Counted from the first letter of the stretch, positions 1 through 6,461 are shown. The stretch is DNA of 6,662 nt from Clostridia bacterium (GCA_007133365.1 SLMV01000099.1:1-6662); one strand, 5' to 3'. Numbers and translations: made by a program. Notes: generated from the sequence alone by a model not told the origin.

Positions 1-20
1 AGCGATCGCTAACAAAAAAT

Positions 21-70
21 AACCGAAAAAAGGTCGGGCAATACCAGCACGTCAGGGGGTCCGACCTCTT
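21..70 (-). terminator. Rho-independent terminator, probably bidirectional
   Basis: On the minus strand, just after the stop of the PUA-like gene, AGGTCGG (67-61) pairs with CCGACCT (37-31) across a 23-base loop and is followed directly by a run of T and, further on, a second T-rich stretch (the A-runs at 12-19 and 26-31 of the plus strand). This is the standard intrinsic terminator layout and closes the minus-strand gene series. On the plus strand the same stem is followed by TCTTTTCG, so it may also stop weaker transcription arriving from the left. The stem is only 7 bp (one G-T and one G-C pair could extend it inward), so efficiency is uncertain. Confidence 0.8.
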
Positions 71-83
71 TTCGTTTCCCTCC

Positions 84-548
84 CTAATTCGAGAAGAGAC
101 ACCGCTGCAGCAAAGCGTCCGTTTGATCCTCCAGCTCTCGAGTCAGGGCTCGGAGCAAATGCCCGATGAGATGATGGGCATCGAGCCGTCGAACTTGCAC
201 GTGTGATTTTTGTCGAAGCGCCAACAACTTTTGGCCACTTGGCAACGGAAATACTTCATTCGAGGGCACCCCATAGGTTTCGATGTCTTCGAGACAAAGT
301 TGGGCGAAAACGGAACACGATGAGGCCAAGCCATCCTCCGAAGCGGTAAGAGGCTGTGGCGTCTCACGGACGCGGCAAACGCCGATAAAGCGTCTTAACG
401 GATGTCCGGTATATAAAAGGAGCCGGTCGCCTCGTTGAACCTTAACCTGACGGCTCGGAAACTCGACAACCGTCTGATCCCACCGATCATGCGCCGCTTG
501 GGTGTACGGGCTTTCGGTTGAACCGATGATCTTGACCCAGTCTCGCAT
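84..548 (-). CDS. Small PUA-like (EVE/ASCH-type fold) domain protein, function unknown
   Basis: This gene encodes 154 residues. The start is an ATG at 548 with AAAGGAG seven bases upstream; the stop is TAG at 84-86. What can be seen is one small soluble domain with no signal peptide or membrane segment. It opens with DWVKIIGS, continues with a basic segment ending in a K-V-x-x-G-D-R-L-L-L-Y strand (residues 36-46), then R-F-I-G-V-C-R-V (53-60). That pattern, a 'x-x-G-D-x-hydrophobic-x-Y' strand followed by a 'F-x-G-hydrophobic' strand, is typical of the PUA-like superfamily that includes EVE and ASCH domains, which bind RNA or modified bases. The family call rests on this pattern only. The C-terminal part (about 120-150) looks helical. 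It lies 48 bases after the aminotransferase stop and just before the terminator, so it is the last gene of the series. Any substrate or partner is unknown. Confidence 0.6.
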   Translation of the reverse strand: MRDWVKIIGSTESPYTQAAHDRWDQTVVEFPSRQVKVQRGDRLLLYTGHPLRRFIGVCRVRETPQPLTASEDGLASSCSVFAQLCLEDIETYGVPSNEVFPLPSGQKLLALRQKSHVQVRRLDAHHLIGHLLRALTRELEDQTDALLQRCLFSN

Positions 549-596
549 CTTGTGACTCCTTTACCGAATCTCTTGGCCTCTGATGGGCTTGTTCCC

Positions 597-1769
597 TTAC
601 GATCCCCCCGAATAAAGGATGCTTTGAGCCGCGGTAACGCCGGCACCTTTCGAAAACTCCATCTCTCCCACCAGGGCGCGTTCGATAGCAGCCAGCGTGC
701 TTATGATGTCCGAGGCATTACAAATGCCCATGTGACCGACTCGAAAGTATTGATCTTTGATCTTCGGATGGAGCCCCGTCGCGGTGATGACGCCTTGTTC
801 GATAATCTTCTTGGGCAGTGTGGACGGCACCCCTTTGGGATAGTAAGCCGCGGTTAAGGTGGGTGCTAGCAATTCCTCGCGAACCGGCACGGGTTCAAAG
901 CCGAGCGCCCCGAGGCCGGCCCGAAAGGCCCGGGCCAAGTGCCGATGACGGCGAAGCCGGTTCTCCATTCCTTCTGTCAATATTTCGTCGAGGCTAACCT
1001 TAAGGGCATTAATCAGATTGACCGGCGGCGTACCGAAATAAGCCGGGCTGCCCTCGGCATAGGCTTTCATGATGGGCAACCAGTTGGCGAAATCAGCGTA
1101 GTAGTTGGCCACCGCGTCCTTCCGATTGAAGAACTTCTCCATGGCGCGGTCACTTGCAACCAAAAGAGCCAAGCCGGGAGGTACGCCCAGGGCTTTTTGG
1201 GAAGCGGTGAAGTAGACATCGACCCCCCATTCTTCCGTTCGACATTCCGCGCCGCCGGTGCCGCAAACCCCATCGACAAGGGTGAGACATCCGGCTGCCT
1301 TCGCTACCTTTGTGATGCCTTTGACGTCGGCGAGGACGCCCGTAGAGGTGTCCACCTGCGTGATACAAACGAATTGGAACGTCTTGTCCTCGAGGGCATC
1401 TTGAACTTCGTCGGCGCTGGGAATATCCCCAACCTGATCCCCGTGAAGCACGGTGATCGAGGCCCCATAACGCTTCATGATATCCGCCATTCGATCACTG
1501 AAGTAACCGGAATTGATAATCAAAGCCTCATCTCCCGGTTCCACCAGATTGGCCGCGGCGAGATCCATCGCCAACGTCCCAGAGCCGGCCACTACGAATG
1601 GCTGATAGGAAGGGGCCATAAAGACCTCCTTCATCCGATGAAGACAGTCCCCGAAACAGGCGATAAAGTCTGGGGCCACGTGGCTGGTGGTGGGTTCGGC
1701 CATCGCCGCCAGCACGCGGGGGCTGAATTCGATGGGTCCCGGTATCATTAACAAATTGCGTCCTTTCAC
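597..1769 (-). CDS. Class V PLP-dependent aminotransferase, alanine/serine-glyoxylate type
   Basis: A cytosolic fold-type I PLP enzyme of about 390 residues, the usual length for the alanine-glyoxylate / serine-pyruvate aminotransferase group. Visible landmarks, numbered from the start chosen here: the N-terminal M-I-P-G-P motif (about 8-12); the cofactor phosphate loop G-S-G-T (62-65); Asp166 in L-V-D-G, expected to contact the pyridine nitrogen; Lys192 in T-A-S-Q-K-A-L-G, expected to form the Schiff base; and Arg343 in Y-F-R-V-G-H-M-G, which in this family binds the substrate carboxylate. The likely reaction is transfer of an amino group from alanine or serine to glyoxylate, but close relatives use other amino donors and the substrate cannot be read from sequence. 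The GTG at 1769 is preferred because AGAAGGGAG (1786-1778) sits eight bases upstream; a GTG at 1778 would touch that Shine-Dalgarno and add three residues. It follows the YigZ gene by 57 bases. The strand after the PLP Asp reads G-V-C-G-T-G-G rather than the commoner A-V-S-S. Confidence 0.93.
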   Translation of the reverse strand: MKGRNLLMIPGPIEFSPRVLAAMAEPTTSHVAPDFIACFGDCLHRMKEVFMAPSYQPFVVAGSGTLAMDLAAANLVEPGDEALIINSGYFSDRMADIMKRYGASITVLHGDQVGDIPSADEVQDALEDKTFQFVCITQVDTSTGVLADVKGITKVAKAAGCLTLVDGVCGTGGAECRTEEWGVDVYFTASQKALGVPPGLALLVASDRAMEKFFNRKDAVANYYADFANWLPIMKAYAEGSPAYFGTPPVNLINALKVSLDEILTEGMENRLRRHRHLARAFRAGLGALGFEPVPVREELLAPTLTAAYYPKGVPSTLPKKIIEQGVITATGLHPKIKDQYFRVGHMGICNASDIISTLAAIERALVGEMEFSKGAGVTAAQSILYSGGS

Positions 1770-1777
1770 AACCCGCA

Positions 1778-1786
1778 CTCCCTTCT
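1778..1786 (-). promoter_or_regulatory. Ribosome binding site deciding the aminotransferase start
   Basis: The minus strand reads AGAAGGGAG here. The spacer to the GTG at 1769-1767 is eight bases, which is normal. The alternative upstream GTG at 1778-1776 overlaps the last base of this motif and could not use it. Confidence 0.7.
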
Positions 1787-1826
1787 GAGCATTGGTTATC
1801 GGTATGTTAGTGGATAATCGCGCTGA

Positions 1827-2480
1827 TTAGTTTGTTCGCGAAAGGTAGGCCTGCTCCTTCCTGTCCGGCGCAATCTGGCCCGAAGTACTCTCGGCGATCC
1901 ATTTTTCAAAGGCCGTCACGTTTGTCATTGGCACCCACAGCGTGATCGAAATATGATCACGATATTCGATGTCTTCGACGAAAAGCCGGCGTTGATGAAA
2001 GCCATATTCAAGCGGACCCCAGACGGAATAAGGGATTTGAAGCACAAATTTTTGATGCAAAATCCGTCGCTCCGGGACGGCTTCCTCCAGCGCGCGACGC
2101 CCGGCTTGTGTATAGGCCCGGGCCAATCCACCGGTTCCGAGCAACGTGCCGCCAAAGATGCGGCTGACGATAATGGCAACATTAACCAACTCGTTCTCTT
2201 TTAATAAATGAAGGAGGGGTTGCCCCGCCGTGCCAGAGGGTTCCCCATCATCGGAACAGCGTTCATTTGGGACCTCGACACCCAATCGGTAGGCAAAGAC
2301 GTGATGGCCCGCATTGGGATAGGCATTTCGTTGGGCATCGAGCAATTGCTCAAATGCACACTGGCTCTGAATATGTTGAGCACGTCCGATGAATCGTGAT
2401 TTTCGACGAACGACTTCCACCGCTCCTTTGTTCTTGACGGTCCAATAGTCGATCGGTCCCATCGGCTCCATCTTTGACAC
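1827..2480 (-). CDS. yigZ: YigZ/IMPACT family protein
   Basis: A 217-residue protein, close to the roughly 205-215 residues usual for bacterial YigZ. The family signatures are clear: R-K-S-R-F-I near the N-terminus (26-31), H-H-V-F-A-Y (59-64), S-D-D-G-E-P-S-G-T-A-G-Q-P (76-88), and F-G-G-T-L-L-G-T-G-G-L-A-R-A-Y (109-123), followed by the smaller C-terminal domain with an EF-G domain V-like fold in known structures. The N-terminal domain resembles ribosomal protein S5 domain 2 and is related to eukaryotic IMPACT, which acts on Gcn2 signalling. The bacterial role is not settled; RNA or ribosome contact has been suggested. It is soluble with no export signal. The start is uncertain: a GTG at 2480 has GGAAGGAG (2501-2494) upstream but with a long 13-base spacer, and in-frame ATGs follow at 2471 and 2462. 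All three keep the conserved domain intact. The gene begins 39 bases after the HAD stop. Confidence 0.93.
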   Translation of the reverse strand: MSKMEPMGPIDYWTVKNKGAVEVVRRKSRFIGRAQHIQSQCAFEQLLDAQRNAYPNAGHHVFAYRLGVEVPNERCSDDGEPSGTAGQPLLHLLKENELVNVAIIVSRIFGGTLLGTGGLARAYTQAGRRALEEAVPERRILHQKFVLQIPYSVWGPLEYGFHQRRLFVEDIEYRDHISITLWVPMTNVTAFEKWIAESTSGQIAPDRKEQAYLSRTN

Positions 2481-2519
2481 CGTCGAGTCACGACTCCTTC
2501 CGCTTTGACCTTTGCCACC

Positions 2520-3332
2520 TTAATTGGAGGCGGGTAAGGACAAGATATAGTTTTCCACCAGCTCAAGAACGCCCCAAGCATACGGAGCGCACGTGATGTG
2601 ATCCGCATAGTGATAAAGCGAAGGATCCGCATTGGCCACCAACATCCCGACCCCCGCAAATGCAATCATGTCGAGATCCCCCCGGCCGTCACCAATGGCA
2701 AAAACGGATTCGCGGGGAATATGATACTGCTTGGACAACCATCTCAACGCGCGTCCTTTGGAGGCATGTTTTGGCAAAACTTCAAGCAGGGTTGGGACGG
2801 TTGAGACGACCTGGACATCTTCGGGCAATTGCTTTCGCCACCAATGTTCCGCTTGCTCTGCATTTTGGGATGGAATTCGGAAAGATAGTCCGTAAATGCG
2901 GGGATTAGGATGGTGACGAAAGATGGAGTCGCTTTTGATTTCAATTTCTAAAGCCCTCGCGTAATGAGGGGTGGCGACTCCTTCGGGGTCGCGGACATAG
3001 ACCCCTTCTTTGGCATAGATGTAGGTCAAATATGGCACGTCTTGGGTATTATAGAGGATGCGTTTGACGGTCTCATTGGGGAGGATCTTTTCATAGAGAA
3101 ACTCGCCCGCTTGCGAGCAAATGACGGCGCCGTTGTTGGCAATGACAGGACCGAGCGCCCCCACCTTTTCACTAAACCGACAGGCGGACTGATAGGTCCG
3201 ACCGGTGGCAATGCAAACGATGACACCGTGGTCCTGGGCCAATTGGACCGCACGGCGAGCGGTGGCATTTACGCCATTTCGTCTATCCAATAGCGTGTTG
3301 TCCAAATCCACGGCGAGCAGTCGGTCGTTCAT
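2520..3332 (-). CDS. Cof-type HAD-superfamily hydrolase (class IIB cap)
   Basis: A 270-residue haloacid dehalogenase-like phosphatase of the Cof/YkrA/YbiV type. Motif I is D-L-D-N-T-L-L (9-15), with Asp9 as nucleophile and Asp11 as acid/base; motif II is A-T-G-R-T (42-46); N-N-G-A follows at 66-69; motif III Lys192 lies in H-A-S-K-G-R-A-L-R-W-L; motif IV is G-D-G-R-G-D-L-D-M (214-222), with Asp215 and Asp219 as likely Mg2+ ligands. The block between motifs II and III (about 85-185) is the C2 cap that selects the substrate. Members dephosphorylate sugar phosphates, FMN, PLP or similar small phosphate esters in the cytosol; which one applies here cannot be told. Motif IV has Gly218 where most relatives carry Asn. 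The ATG at 3332 has a GGGAGGGG Shine-Dalgarno a few bases upstream. It is separated from queT by 128 bases and may have its own promoter. Confidence 0.93.
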   Translation of the reverse strand: MNDRLLAVDLDNTLLDRRNGVNATARRAVQLAQDHGVIVCIATGRTYQSACRFSEKVGALGPVIANNGAVICSQAGEFLYEKILPNETVKRILYNTQDVPYLTYIYAKEGVYVRDPEGVATPHYARALEIEIKSDSIFRHHPNPRIYGLSFRIPSQNAEQAEHWWRKQLPEDVQVVSTVPTLLEVLPKHASKGRALRWLSKQYHIPRESVFAIGDGRGDLDMIAFAGVGMLVANADPSLYHYADHITCAPYAWGVLELVENYILSLPASN

Positions 3333-3354
3333 GTTCCCCTCCCGAAGATGTCAC

Positions 3355-3369
3355 GATATCGTCGATATC
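3355..3369. promoter_or_regulatory. Short perfect palindrome upstream of the HAD gene, possible operator
   Basis: GATATCG and CGATATC flank a single central T, giving a perfect 15-base palindrome 22 bases upstream of the HAD start codon, in the only sizeable gap between ftsK and the end of the series. The symmetry and position suit a dimeric regulator site, but GATATC is itself a palindrome, so the element may be chance. No convincing -35/-10 pair was seen beside it. Confidence 0.25.
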
Positions 3370-3460
3370 CAAAACCGATCTTTAGGTCTCGCTTATGACT
3401 TCGGATCGTCCGCAAGCGCCGAAAATGGTATCCCTGCGGATATGAGCGAAACCACGGGTC

Positions 3461-3952
3461 CTAATAGGTATAACGTTGATTAAGATTCAACACGGGTTGC
3501 AGCCGGCGTAAGCCCAGGTAGATCGTAGCACCGATTAAGCCGACAGCCACGGTTTGCCCGAACAAGATCTGTCCGACCAACAGCCAATACGGTACGCCCG
3601 TAATGAAGGTTAAATAGGCGCTGACGCCAAATCCGTTGAGCAGGATTGGGGGCAAAATCCCGACCCAGAAACGGCCCGAAAGCCAGGTCAAGTAAGCCGC
3701 CAAAAAGGTAATTGCACTCCCGCCAAAGATATCCCAGGGCCCCATACCCCCCAATAGATTTGCCAGCAGACAGCCAACACCCAACCCGGGCACCGCTGCG
3801 GCCTCAAGCAAAGGCAAAACGGCCAGTGCTTCCGCTACGCGAATTTGTCCGGGACCAAAGCTGATGGGGCGAAAGGCATAGACGAGGGCAACATAAACGG
3901 CGGCGATCAGTCCAGCTCGAACGAGATATTGAACGCGTGATCTACCGATCAT
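3461..3952 (-). CDS. queT: QueT family ECF transporter S component (queuosine precursor uptake)
   Basis: A 163-residue integral membrane protein with about five or six hydrophobic segments. The family signature is strong: F-G-P-G-Q-I-R-V-A-E-A-L (32-43), then L-P-L-L-E-A-A-A-V-P-G-L-G-V-G-C-L-L-A-N (46-65), and G-P-W-D-I-F-G-G-S-A (71-80) leading into A-A-Y-L-T-W. QueT is the substrate-binding subunit of an energy-coupling factor importer, thought to bring in a queuosine precursor such as preQ1 for tRNA modification. The shared EcfA/EcfA'/EcfT energising module is not in this window and is presumably encoded elsewhere. The ATG at 3952 lies 11 bases inside the end of ftsK, and its Shine-Dalgarno AGGAGGT lies in ftsK codons, so translation is probably coupled. 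No preQ1 riboswitch precedes it, unlike many queT genes. The protein ends in a short polar tail; stop TAG at 3461-3463. Confidence 0.92.
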   Translation of the reverse strand: MIGRSRVQYLVRAGLIAAVYVALVYAFRPISFGPGQIRVAEALAVLPLLEAAAVPGLGVGCLLANLLGGMGPWDIFGGSAITFLAAYLTWLSGRFWVGILPPILLNGFGVSAYLTFITGVPYWLLVGQILFGQTVAVGLIGATIYLGLRRLQPVLNLNQRYTY

Positions 3953-6236
3953 CCTCTACCTCCTGGGAATTGAGATCGGCTTCCTCATCGGTGTCATCAG
4001 GCTCCGAGTTTTCTTGCCAATACTGGGATGGGGTGGTCAAAACGTCCCGGGCTTTTGATCCCTGGTAGGGGCCGACGATCCCCATTTGTTCCATGGTGTC
4101 GATCAACCGACCCGCGCGAGTATACCCCACTCTGAGGCGGCGCTGCAGCATGGAGACTGAGGCTTCGCCGGCCTCGAGAACGATGGCGATGGCTTCGTCG
4201 AGTTTCTCATCGGCATCGCGATCGAAGGAGGTCGACGATTCGCCGGAATCGGCCGCCTGTATCACGTCGTCCCGATAGCGGGGTTGGGCCTGACTGCTGG
4301 CATACTTAAGGAGTTTTTCCAAATCGCCATCGGATAAGAAACTGCCTTGGGCGCGAATGGCTTTGTCACGCCCCACAGGTGAAAACAACATGTCACCTTG
4401 GCCGATCAGTTTCTCAGCGCCTCCGGCATCCAAAATGGTCCTTGAATCCGCCGAAGACGAAACCGAAAAGGCGACCCGCGATGGGATATTAGCTTTGATA
4501 ACGCCGGTAATAACATCGACCGAGGGACGTTGAGTTGCCACGATCAAGTGAATTCCAGCAGCCCGTGCCATCTGAGCCAATCGTTGAATGGCATCCTCGA
4601 CATCAACCCGAGCAACGGTCATCAGATCCGCCAGCTCATCAATGACAACGACAATGCGTGGCATCGCGCGTTCCCCTCGTTCTTGGGCCCGGCGATTGTA
4701 GCTCGGGAGATCGCGTACACCGGATTCGGCAAAGTGCTGGTAGCGCCGTTCCATTTCTTTCACCGCCCAGGTCAAACACCCGGCCGCTTTTTTGGCATCG
4801 GTGACCACCGGTGCAAGCAAATGCGGAAGTCCATCATAGGACATAAACTCCACCACTTTGGGATCAATCAGCAAAAGTTTCACTTCATCGGGCCGGGCCT
4901 TATATAGGATGCTGGCGATCAAACAGCGGATACAGATGCTCTTACCCGATCCGGTCGAGCCGGCAATTAAAACGTGCAGGAGGTCCTCGAGATTGGTGAC
5001 CAAAGGCCGCCCCGTAATATCGGTGCCAAGTGCGATTGTAATCTCGCTCTTAGAAGCCGTGAACGCTTGGCTTTCAAGGATCTCCCTGAGGTTGACCGCA
5101 TCAACCCGCCGGTTTGGGACCTCAATGCCGACGGCGGATTTTCCTGGGACGGGGGCCACCACGCGCACGCCGGTCGTCGCCATGCTGAGCGCAATATCGT
5201 CCGCCAAGTTGACGATGTGACTCACTTTAACGCCGGGCACTAACCGGAGGTCGAAGCGGGTCACGGTGGGGCCATGGTTGATCTCAGAAATCCGGGCACG
5301 AATTCCAAACGCCTCAAGGGTTTCTTCCAATAATCGGGCTTTGCGATTGAGTTCGCCTTTCACTTGATTACCCATCCCACGCGACCGGGTGCCCGGCGTA
5401 AGAAGGTCGGTCGGGGGCAGTTGATAGTATTGGTCGAAGTCCATACTCATCTGTTCAATTCCGACTGGAGCCGGATCCTCCTGCGGCTCTGTCTCCTTCG
5501 ATTGGCTCGGTTCGTTGTCACGTTGTGGGCCCGGCGCCGTCTCCCTGTCACTTGAATCCCCGGATTTCGCTTGTGGAGTTCGGCCCAATTGTTCGTTACG
5601 GGTATAGGAACGAATTTGGACCTTCTCAGCACGATTTATCTCCGACGACGATCCGCCCGATGAAACCAATGTGCGCCTTCGCGGGCGCTTTCCCACCGTT
5701 TGAATCTTTTTTGACAGCCGAGCGAGTAGCGGAGCAAAAGGCGTATTGACGAGAAGTAAAGTGGCCACGATAGCCGCGGCCATCAGGACAATTTGGGTCC
5801 CCAATTCGCCCAAACTGGTAATTAATAAGGCGTGAAAAGCGCTCCCGACGATGCCGCCGCCCCCTTGAACGTATTCCGGAGAGAAATTGGGGTCTAAGCC
5901 CAGTCGAATCTGTTGAAACGTGGCCCAGGCCGTGGTAGCAATCAAGCCGCCCAAAAGGCGGGGACGGATTTGTTCCAACTGAAGACCTAGTAAGCGCGCC
6001 GTGCCCCAGACAAGTACCCCGAGCGGGATCAACCAAGCGGCGTTTCCAAGAATCCAACCAAGCATCTCCTTCAGTAAAGCGCCCACGAATCCCATGCCGG
6101 GATGATATAAACTGAGGAACAACAAGATACTGACCAAAATTGTCAGGGTCCCCTGGATCTCACCGCGCACCCGCTCATTTACGCTCGATGAGCGCGACGG
6201 CTTTCGCTTCTTTCTCGATGATCGTGACCGGTTCAT
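3942..6236 (-). CDS. ftsK: FtsK/SpoIIIE family DNA translocase
   Basis: A 764-residue septal DNA pump that moves chromosome ends through the closing division septum, and in spore-formers into the forespore. Order of parts: a very basic N-terminal tail (1-25); four or five membrane segments between about 31 and 163 (FtsK 4TM region); a polar linker (about 175-285); the alpha domain (about 295-410); the RecA-like beta motor with Walker A G-S-T-G-S-G-K-S (426-433) and Walker B I-V-V-V-I-D-E-L-A-D (528-537), plus A-T-Q-R-P-S-V-D-V-I-T-G (568-579); and the winged-helix gamma domain (about 676-735), which in relatives reads the polar KOPS/SRS sequences that set direction. Length matches SpoIIIE rather than the much longer E. 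coli FtsK. After gamma there is a strongly acidic tail (741-764, 12 of 24 residues Asp/Glu). The ATG at 6236 has GGGGAGGAGG six bases upstream. RNase J lies upstream, as in Bacillus. Its 3' end holds the queT ribosome binding site. Confidence 0.97.
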   Translation of the reverse strand: MNRSRSSRKKRKPSRSSSVNERVRGEIQGTLTILVSILLFLSLYHPGMGFVGALLKEMLGWILGNAAWLIPLGVLVWGTARLLGLQLEQIRPRLLGGLIATTAWATFQQIRLGLDPNFSPEYVQGGGGIVGSAFHALLITSLGELGTQIVLMAAAIVATLLLVNTPFAPLLARLSKKIQTVGKRPRRRTLVSSGGSSSEINRAEKVQIRSYTRNEQLGRTPQAKSGDSSDRETAPGPQRDNEPSQSKETEPQEDPAPVGIEQMSMDFDQYYQLPPTDLLTPGTRSRGMGNQVKGELNRKARLLEETLEAFGIRARISEINHGPTVTRFDLRLVPGVKVSHIVNLADDIALSMATTGVRVVAPVPGKSAVGIEVPNRRVDAVNLREILESQAFTASKSEITIALGTDITGRPLVTNLEDLLHVLIAGSTGSGKSICIRCLIASILYKARPDEVKLLLIDPKVVEFMSYDGLPHLLAPVVTDAKKAAGCLTWAVKEMERRYQHFAESGVRDLPSYNRRAQERGERAMPRIVVVIDELADLMTVARVDVEDAIQRLAQMARAAGIHLIVATQRPSVDVITGVIKANIPSRVAFSVSSSADSRTILDAGGAEKLIGQGDMLFSPVGRDKAIRAQGSFLSDGDLEKLLKYASSQAQPRYRDDVIQAADSGESSTSFDRDADEKLDEAIAIVLEAGEASVSMLQRRLRVGYTRAGRLIDTMEQMGIVGPYQGSKARDVLTTPSQYWQENSEPDDTDEEADLNSQEVEDDR
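3957..3963 (-). promoter_or_regulatory. queT ribosome binding site inside the ftsK 3' end
   Basis: The minus strand reads AGGAGGT just before the queT ATG, with a short spacer of a few bases, while still inside the last codons of ftsK. The ftsK stop (3942-3944) lies beyond the queT start. Terminating and initiating ribosomes therefore meet within about 20 bases, which favours translational coupling. Confidence 0.65.
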
Positions 6237-6264
6237 GCGGCGCCTCCTCCCCTTCGGATTCTTG

Positions 6265-6288
6265 TTAGAAGAACCAACGTTTGATCAT
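6265..6288 (-). other. Possible 7-codon leader ORF just upstream of ftsK
   Basis: ATG at 6288 opens a reading frame for MIKRWFF, ending in TAA at 6265-6267. It is preceded by TAGGAG with six bases of spacing, a good ribosome binding site for so short a frame, and ends 28 bases before the ftsK start codon, which has its own strong Shine-Dalgarno. It could be a translated leader peptide or a chance start codon. In Bacillus the small gene ylzJ sits just before spoIIIE, but nothing here resembles a protein of that length. Confidence 0.3.
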
Positions 6289-6304
6289 TCCCGACTCCTA
6301 CCGG

Positions 6305-6364
6305 TTATTTCGCGAGGCAGACGGGATTCTCCTTGATGCCCCGTCTGCCTCGCGCCTGACCCAT
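6305..6364 (-). other. Possible 19-codon ORF running through the leader hairpin
   Basis: ATG at 6364 starts a 19-residue frame (MGQARGRRGIKENPVCLAK) ending in TAA at 6305-6307. It spans the whole 15-bp inverted repeat, so ribosomes on it would unfold that hairpin. The upstream AAGG is a weak ribosome binding site and is partly inside the competing 8-bp stem. Evidence for translation is poor; it is recorded because it fits a leader-peptide layout. Confidence 0.15.
6311..6354. repeat. Perfect 15-bp inverted repeat between rnj and ftsK (leader hairpin or U-less terminator)
   Basis: CGCGAGGCAGACGGG (6311-6325) and its exact reverse complement (6340-6354) flank a 14-base loop. The GC-rich stem would be very stable in RNA. 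On the minus strand it is followed by AAATAACCGG, on the plus strand by CCTGACCC, so neither side has the T-run of an intrinsic terminator. The minus-strand loop contains AAGGAGA, a Shine-Dalgarno-like string. A third copy of the 8-base core CGCGAGGC at 6365-6372 can pair instead with 6347-6354 (8 bp, 10-base loop), so two structures are mutually exclusive in the ftsK leader. Possible roles are RNA end protection for rnj, attenuation of ftsK, or a protein-binding site. Confidence 0.7.
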
Positions 6365-6461
6365 CGCGAGGCCTTGTCTCTTCCATTAGATCTTTCCATA
6401 GCGCACGGCCTTATTGCCTATTCGAGGGATCCTAGCCCTAATCGGCCGGGACACCGGATAT

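Noticed and set aside
1..10. AGCGATCGCT palindrome, with GCGATCGC again at 6638-6645
   Set aside because: It resembles the cyanobacterial HIP1 octamer, but two copies, one inside the RNase J coding region, are too few to mean anything and the genes are not cyanobacterial in character.
939..1751. A 270-codon open frame on the plus strand
   Set aside because: It lies wholly antisense to the aminotransferase, whose catalytic motifs are all present. The plus-strand product shows no recognisable domain and no good ribosome binding site, so it is a codon-bias shadow.
2201..2665. A 154-codon minus-strand frame bridging the HAD and YigZ genes
   Set aside because: It overlaps the ends of two clearly conserved genes in a different frame and its translation is low-complexity and without family motifs.
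3333..3460. Terminator or riboswitch in the 128-base gap after queT
   Set aside because: Short pairings exist (for example CGCTT with AAGCG around 3389-3417), but there is no T-run after them and no recognisable aptamer core. Only the 15-base palindrome stood out.
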